A stretch of 64,000 nucleotides of DNA from Anaerorhabdus sp036641015. GTDB taxonomy: Bacteria > Bacillota_I > Bacilli_A > Erysipelotrichales > Erysipelotrichaceae. The stretch spans positions 3,382 to 67,381 of the forward strand of contig NZ_JAVWFO010000003.1 of assembly GCF_036641015.1 (NCBI RefSeq), read 5' to 3'. This document shows, one piece after another, positions 61,501 through 64,000 of this stretch. The notes under the pieces are model-generated. The model was not told where the DNA came from. It worked only from the letters and a program-made list of their open reading frames with translations, and made no database searches. Made by a program: the position numbers and the translations under genes. Each line of letters starts with the position of its first letter. The first letter of the stretch is position 1.

Positions 61501-61893
61501 GGTCCATTTGAGAACTATGTCGATAGGAATACAGCTGCATTCTTAGGGGTTTATTCTGGGAATATTAAGGACTCATTTAATAATACTTATCTTGTTCCAC
61601 AAGATAGTGGAAATAAAACAGGTGTTAAATACTTGGTGGTAAAAGGGAAAAAGAATCATCTTACATTTAAATCTAACGTTGATTTAGCTATTAATATTTT
61701 GCCATATGAAGATTCAAAGATAGAGGATGCAGATCATTATTATCAACTAGTTGAGTTGGATACCCCAATCTTGCATTTAGATTTAGAACAACGTGGACTT
61801 GGTAATGCAAGTTGGGGAGCAGAACCACTAGATAAGTATAAAGTAAATCAAAATCAAACAGTGATAATGAAAGTGTTGATTAGTCCAAAATAA
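58582..61893 (+). CDS. Surface-anchored GH2 beta-galactosidase (LacZ-type) lipoprotein
   Basis: 1103 residues, longer than E. coli LacZ because of an N-terminal export region. The signal peptide has lipobox VLSGC (Cys near 17), followed by a Pro/Ser/Glu linker, so the enzyme is held outside the cell. ENRENAHASFTPY starts the LacZ-like part. The acid/base Glu543 lies in FWSLGNES, the nucleophile Glu618 in FQSEYAHAMGN, and GVNRHE is the sugar-binding motif. The C-terminal beta domain contains GPFENYVDRN as in LacZ domain 5. It should release galactose from host or dietary glycans. GAGGATAG precedes the ATG. Confidence 0.9.
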   Translation: MRKIIASLCVLLVLSGCSKQSSQFVEPESTPRPSIEPLETDNSFISEEWYDRFEIFEENRENAHASFTPYSSKKEALKIEKTSLDDLDKYASPYIQSLNGTWKFYYASKPGLRLKNIAGLDAFSYWEEWDTQLNDEIQVPSNIQTIKNSDGTFKYETPIYINQIYPWLNYENIQWGWQNVPVAPTAFNSVSHYKRDFELNDSMKDRNIFIRFEGVESAYYLYINGQRVGYSEDSYTTSEFNITSYLKEGKNTIAVEVYRWSTGSYFENQDFIRMNGIFRDVYLVSKDDVELRDVFISNTCNDDYTEATLNIESAIRNLTNEDKHNYSLSFDVFEQNKEQSVLKEPIIVNITDLAKYGEIKDTGAIINQEIKIDNPLLWSSDKPNLYRVVVELFDENNKLIETTCIRTGIRNIEIKEIDGISQIQLNGKKIMLKGVNRHETSLENGRSITKDEILKDLQIMKSYNINSFRMSHYPNQTVTYDLADELGLYIVDEANIESHIGEKELSVPGNNPMYIPLILDRTMNMVERDKNHASILFWSLGNESTYAEYPMDENYPFYVSSQWVLDRDPSRLRVYERDNRINGTRKESIVDVVSSQYWTVDQINEYGQEETNAFFQSEYAHAMGNALGNYPEYYELYRKYPNVQGGFIWDFIDQSVLTSDAQGNTFFGNGYDWNTPLTDGDFCGNGIVSANRVPQAEIEEVKKVNQDFLFTLDNNKLSITSESISSNLNEYKVEIQYFEEGKLKDSEILTDIQCDLEPLSKKEIFIHIPKINDTVKDAYLNVYVSYKNNQNWANEYGGKKGDVLAKEQFILKETFPELSINRDKSVAVEEDDSEVMISGEHFEVKFNKITGTINNYTYKNEILLVEGLLPSFYRAPVSNDLEFTEEIKNASTTFVPNKISVNNDGKIVEIHCDGLVKSTNTNYSINYTIDGDGNILVESNIDVPSIKSVNEIARVGLEMKLGSTVKKYEMFGKGPFENYVDRNTAAFLGVYSGNIKDSFNNTYLVPQDSGNKTGVKYLVVKGKKNHLTFKSNVDLAINILPYEDSKIEDADHYYQLVELDTPILHLDLEQRGLGNASWGAEPLDKYKVNQNQTVIMKVLISPK

Positions 61894-61909
61894 AAAGATC
61901 AACCTAATA

Positions 61910-61979
61910 TGATAAAATCACTCCTTTCATAGTCAATGTTTTATTTATTTACATTGTCTACTTTAGAGTGATCTTATCA
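61910..61979. terminator. Long hairpin between convergent genes, probable bidirectional terminator
   Basis: TGATAAAATCACTC pairs with GAGTGATCTTATCA (one mismatch), and inside it AGTCAATGT with ACATTGTCT (one mismatch). The loop is T-rich. It sits between the LacZ-type gene and the minus-strand Dabb gene. Confidence 0.65.
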
Positions 61980-61985
61980 AACGGT

Positions 61986-62288
61986 CTACATTTCATAATC
62001 AATACAGCTACGTGATTCAACATAAGGTAAGATATATGTCTTAACGACATCTTGATGTAAAGGGTGATTTGAGTAAGATTGTAATAACTCTACTGTTTCA
62101 AATTCGCTGTTTAAACACATATCCATATTTGATGAGGGAAGTGGATTAACAATTAATTCTAATTTTGAAGCACAGGGTATTTTATGTATCAACGCTTCTA
62201 AATTAGTTTTTAAATTTTGTTTAATGACTTCTTTTTCTTGTGGTGAATATGTATCTTTTATTTTCCAAAATACTAAATGCTTAATCAT
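61986..62288 (-). CDS. Dabb (stress-responsive A/B barrel) domain protein
   Basis: 100 residues: IKHLVFWKIKDTYSPQEKEVIKQNLKTNLEAL, later NSEFETVELLQSYSNHPLHQDVVKTYILPYVESRSCIDY, the Dabb pattern. A dimeric alpha/beta barrel of unclear role, sometimes acting on aromatic or polyketide compounds. AGGAGGATCATT precedes the ATG. Confidence 0.88.
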   Translation of the reverse strand: MIKHLVFWKIKDTYSPQEKEVIKQNLKTNLEALIHKIPCASKLELIVNPLPSSNMDMCLNSEFETVELLQSYSNHPLHQDVVKTYILPYVESRSCIDYEM

Positions 62289-62337
62289 AATGATCCTCCT
62301 AGTGTATATATTCTATTTTATCGTAAGTGCATATCTT

Positions 62338-62366
62338 TTGACAGTAGGAGTATGAAATCTTATACT
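62338..62366 (+). promoter_or_regulatory. Promoter of the cysteine leader peptide / tcyP unit
   Basis: TTGACA, exactly 17 bp, TATACT. Transcription should start near 62373, some 18 nt before the leader ATG. Confidence 0.85.
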
Positions 62367-62390
62367 TTAAACAGAACAAGGAGAAGTCTT

Positions 62391-62447
62391 ATGAAAAAAA
62401 ATAACTTTGTGCAATTTGGGTGTTGTTGCTCTTGTAGAATATGTTAA
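62391..62447 (+). CDS. Cysteine-rich 18-residue leader peptide
   Basis: The frame encodes MKKNNFVQFGCCCSCRIC and stops at TAA. AAGGAG (62378-62383) lies 7 bases before the ATG, so it should be well translated. Five of 18 residues are cysteine: TGT TGT TGC at 62421-62429, TGT at 62433 and TGT at 62442. Cysteine is rare in normal proteins, so this density is a strong sign of a regulatory leader peptide, like the Trp or His leaders of enteric operons. The peptide itself probably has no function. Translation speed over the Cys codons would report the level of charged tRNA-Cys. It lies wholly between the promoter and the tcyP start. Confidence 0.85.
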   Translation: MKKNNFVQFGCCCSCRIC

Positions 62448-62526
62448 GCAAGAGTATTTTCATACTGACTTTTAGAATTATAGAAGATATGGATGCTCTT
62501 GATAGTTATTGAGAGCATTTTATTAT
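62427..62526 (+). promoter_or_regulatory. Transcription attenuator of tcyP (1:2, 2:3 and 3:4 pairings)
   Basis: Region 1, TGCTCTTG (62427-62434), lies over the Cys codons and can pair with region 2, CAAGAGTA (62449-62456). Region 2, CAAGAGTAT (62449-62457), can instead pair with region 3, ATGCTCTTG (62493-62501), by 9 bp with one G-U. Region 3, ATGCTCT, can pair with region 4, AGAGCAT (62512-62518), which is followed by TTTATTAT: the terminator. A ribosome stalled at the first Cys codons masks region 1, so 2:3 forms and transcription goes on. A ribosome reaching the stop codon masks region 2, so 3:4 forms and transcription ends. Confidence 0.8.
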
Positions 62527-62540
62527 GGAGGATAAAATAT

Positions 62541-63869
62541 ATGTTAGAAACGTTTTTAAATGGATATTTACAGATAAGTAATTGGACAACGGTGTTCTTT
62601 ATATTATTATTTGTGATAGCGGTAGTATTACTTAAGTGGTTAGATAAGATTGAGTTTGATTATACAAAGATACTAATTTTATCTATGTTTGTAGGAATAA
62701 TACTTGGACTTTTAGGGAATTGGTTAGCAGGAGAATGGCCTAGTATAAAACTTGAAGTTACAAGTTGGTATGGTTTAGTTGGCAATGGTTTCATGGATTT
62801 ATTAAAAATGATTGCAGTGCCACTAGTATTTATTTCGATGATTCGTGTACTTATCACTACTAAGCATGACTTTAAAAAATTAGCAGTTAAAACAGTTATC
62901 GTGTTAGCATCAACAACAGTTATTGCATCAGTTGTAGCGATTTTATTGTCAGGTATGTTACCTCTTACGGATAGTTTAACTAAAGTGGCTGACTCTGAAT
63001 ATGCAATAAGAGAAGTAGGTACATTTGTAACAACATTAAGAGGTATGATACCTAGTAATATGGTAGACATATTTGCTAAAGGAAACATTTTAGCGGTTAT
63101 TGTATTAGCGTTCATTTTAGGAGTATCGTTAAAAGCACTAGAAACTAAAAAAGAAGTTCAGCCACTATTACAATTAGTAGAGGCGGCTTATCAATTAATA
63201 CGAAAAGTAGCAATATTTATTATGGATTTAATGCCATATGCAATAATTCCGTTACTTGCAAATGTTGTAATTACACAAGGTAATTCAACGTTATTGGGTG
63301 CTATTAATTTTATAGCTGTATTATATGCCTCAATCATAGTGATGTTTATTATTCATTTAATTATTGTTAAAATATTTAAACAACCGATTGGTGCATATTT
63401 AAAGGCAGTTAAGAGTCCGTTATTACTTGCATTTACTTCTAGATCAAGTCTTGGTACTCTTCCAGTGACAATTGACGCGATGACAACTAAATTGAAAATA
63501 CCAAATGGATTAGCTGATTTGGTAGGTAGTTTTGGAGCTAATATGGGTATGAATGGATGTGCTGGTATATATCCAACACTAGTAGTAATTACCTTAGCGA
63601 CAATGCTGAAAATTCCAATGGATATTTCATTCTTTATTATGTTAATCTTTGTTGTAGTATTGGGTTCATTTGGCATTGCGGGTATACCTGGTGCAGCTAC
63701 AATGTCAGTAGCAATTGTATTAACAGGTATGGGGTTAGTTGAGTACTATCCGTTATTGGGTGTTATTTTAGCAATCGATCCAATCTTAGATATGGGTAGA
63801 ACTATGTTGAATGTTAATGGAACTATCGTTGCAGGCGTAGTTGTAAATGAATTGGAAAAGAAGAAATAA
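62541..63869 (+). CDS. tcyP: L-cystine symporter, TcyP-type (DAACS family)
   Basis: 442 residues with about eight membrane helices and two re-entrant loops of the dicarboxylate/amino acid:cation symporter fold. SWYGLVGNGFMDLLKMIAVPLVFISMI, AFTSRSSLGTLPV and FGANMGMNGCAGIYPTLVVI are closer to TcyP (YhcL) cystine transporters than to glutamate carriers. It brings in cystine with sodium or protons. The ATG at 62541 follows GGAGG at 62527-62531; a longer frame from 62493 would start inside the terminator stem. The Cys-codon attenuator upstream independently supports a cysteine-related substrate. Confidence 0.9.
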   Translation: MLETFLNGYLQISNWTTVFFILLFVIAVVLLKWLDKIEFDYTKILILSMFVGIILGLLGNWLAGEWPSIKLEVTSWYGLVGNGFMDLLKMIAVPLVFISMIRVLITTKHDFKKLAVKTVIVLASTTVIASVVAILLSGMLPLTDSLTKVADSEYAIREVGTFVTTLRGMIPSNMVDIFAKGNILAVIVLAFILGVSLKALETKKEVQPLLQLVEAAYQLIRKVAIFIMDLMPYAIIPLLANVVITQGNSTLLGAINFIAVLYASIIVMFIIHLIIVKIFKQPIGAYLKAVKSPLLLAFTSRSSLGTLPVTIDAMTTKLKIPNGLADLVGSFGANMGMNGCAGIYPTLVVITLATMLKIPMDISFFIMLIFVVVLGSFGIAGIPGAATMSVAIVLTGMGLVEYYPLLGVILAIDPILDMGRTMLNVNGTIVAGVVVNELEKKK

Positions 63870-63886
63870 GAGTTAGAATAAACAAG

Positions 63887-63917
63887 AACAGGTCAATTAT
63901 AACGACCTGTTTTTTAT
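63887..63917 (+). terminator. Terminator after tcyP
   Basis: AACAGGTC / GACCTGTT with loop AATTATAAC, then TTTTTATT. Confidence 0.85.
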
Positions 63918-63937
63918 TATGTGAGACAAAGTCGAAC

Positions 63938-63963
63938 ATAAAAATCACACGCTAAGCGTGTGA
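63938..63963 (-). terminator. Minus-strand terminator for a gene to the right of the window
   Basis: TCACACGC / GCGTGTGA with a three-base loop. On the minus strand it is followed by TTTTTATG, so it ends a leftward transcript from beyond 64000. Nothing else is seen at the right edge. Confidence 0.6.
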
Positions 63964-64000
63964 GAAAAGAAATGGCTTCTTGCCAAAAGAAAAAATCTCC

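Noticed and set aside
62493..62540. Longer N-terminus for tcyP from an upstream in-frame start
   Set aside because: It would start inside the attenuator terminator stem, while GGAGG sits correctly before the ATG at 62541.

Overview
The window looks like chromosome from a low-GC, anaerobic or microaerophilic Firmicute. The best guess is an Erysipelotrichales-type lineage, but that is an inference from content and not proven. Supporting signs are T-box leaders on metG and cysS, a ZTP (pfl) riboswitch on pyruvate formate-lyase, rubrerythrin with a Fur/PerR-type regulator, strong Shine-Dalgarno sites, TTGACA/TATAAT promoters, and Bacillus-like gene orders: tmk-holB-ricT-rsmI, rapZ-yvcK-whiA and cysS-mrnC-rlmB-sigH-rpmG-secE-nusG-rplK-rplA. 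I see no rRNA, tRNA, CRISPR, prophage or insertion sequence.

Layout. 1-2.0 kb: a partial c-di-GMP phosphodiesterase on the minus strand. 2.1-5.5 kb: tmk, holB, ricT, rsmI. 5.6-8.9 kb: glycosylasparaginase with cutC, then a self-contained MarR/FMN-binding/flavodoxin operon with twin operators. 8.9-11.5 kb: an orphan HTH protein, then a Fur-family regulator with rubrerythrin. 11.6-15.6 kb: two tandem TPR-GGDEF proteins, a non-coding structured region of about 370 nt, and a YbjQ protein. 15.6-18.3 kb: a cold-shock gene and T-box-controlled metG. 18.4-26.5 kb: accessory genes, including a Gfo/Idh oxidoreductase, a GNAT-nucleoside phosphorylase fusion with a DUF5131 gene, a WYL-regulated cluster, a MerR regulator, and a CYTH/DJ-1 fused reading frame. 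26.5-35.1 kb: NAD kinase, Nudix, a PTS IIC-like protein lacking its phospho-cysteine, and a run of envelope proteins and lipoproteins. 35.1-38.2 kb: pflBA under a ZTP riboswitch. 38.3-45.5 kb: membrane and peptidase genes, rapZ-yvcK-whiA, and two acyltransferase-like genes. 45.6-51.1 kb: a PatB-type lyase, gap, and a large membrane HTH/RCC1 protein. 51.1-57.9 kb: the cysS-to-rplA housekeeping cluster, interrupted by msrAB. 58-64 kb: a flavin reductase, a surface LacZ-type lipoprotein, a Dabb protein, and a cystine transporter.

The most notable feature is at 62.34-62.54 kb, in front of the TcyP-type cystine symporter. It is a complete trp-style attenuator: a consensus promoter, a Shine-Dalgarno site, an 18-residue leader peptide with five cysteine codons (MKKNNFVQFGCCCSCRIC), and mutually exclusive 1:2, 2:3 and 3:4 pairings ending in a U-tract. 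In the same window cysS reads tRNA-Cys directly through a T-box. The cell therefore appears to sense charged tRNA-Cys in two different ways for synthetase and transporter.

A second theme is local autoregulation that can be read from the DNA. Examples are the paired MarR operators, a 7-1-7 Fur/PerR-like operator, a shared TGACA-N5-TGTC(A/T) site for the WYL regulator, an L1-binding rRNA mimic before rplKA, and overlapping divergent extended -10 elements at nadK. Starts were moved from the longest reading frame wherever a Shine-Dalgarno site or a leader structure argued for it.
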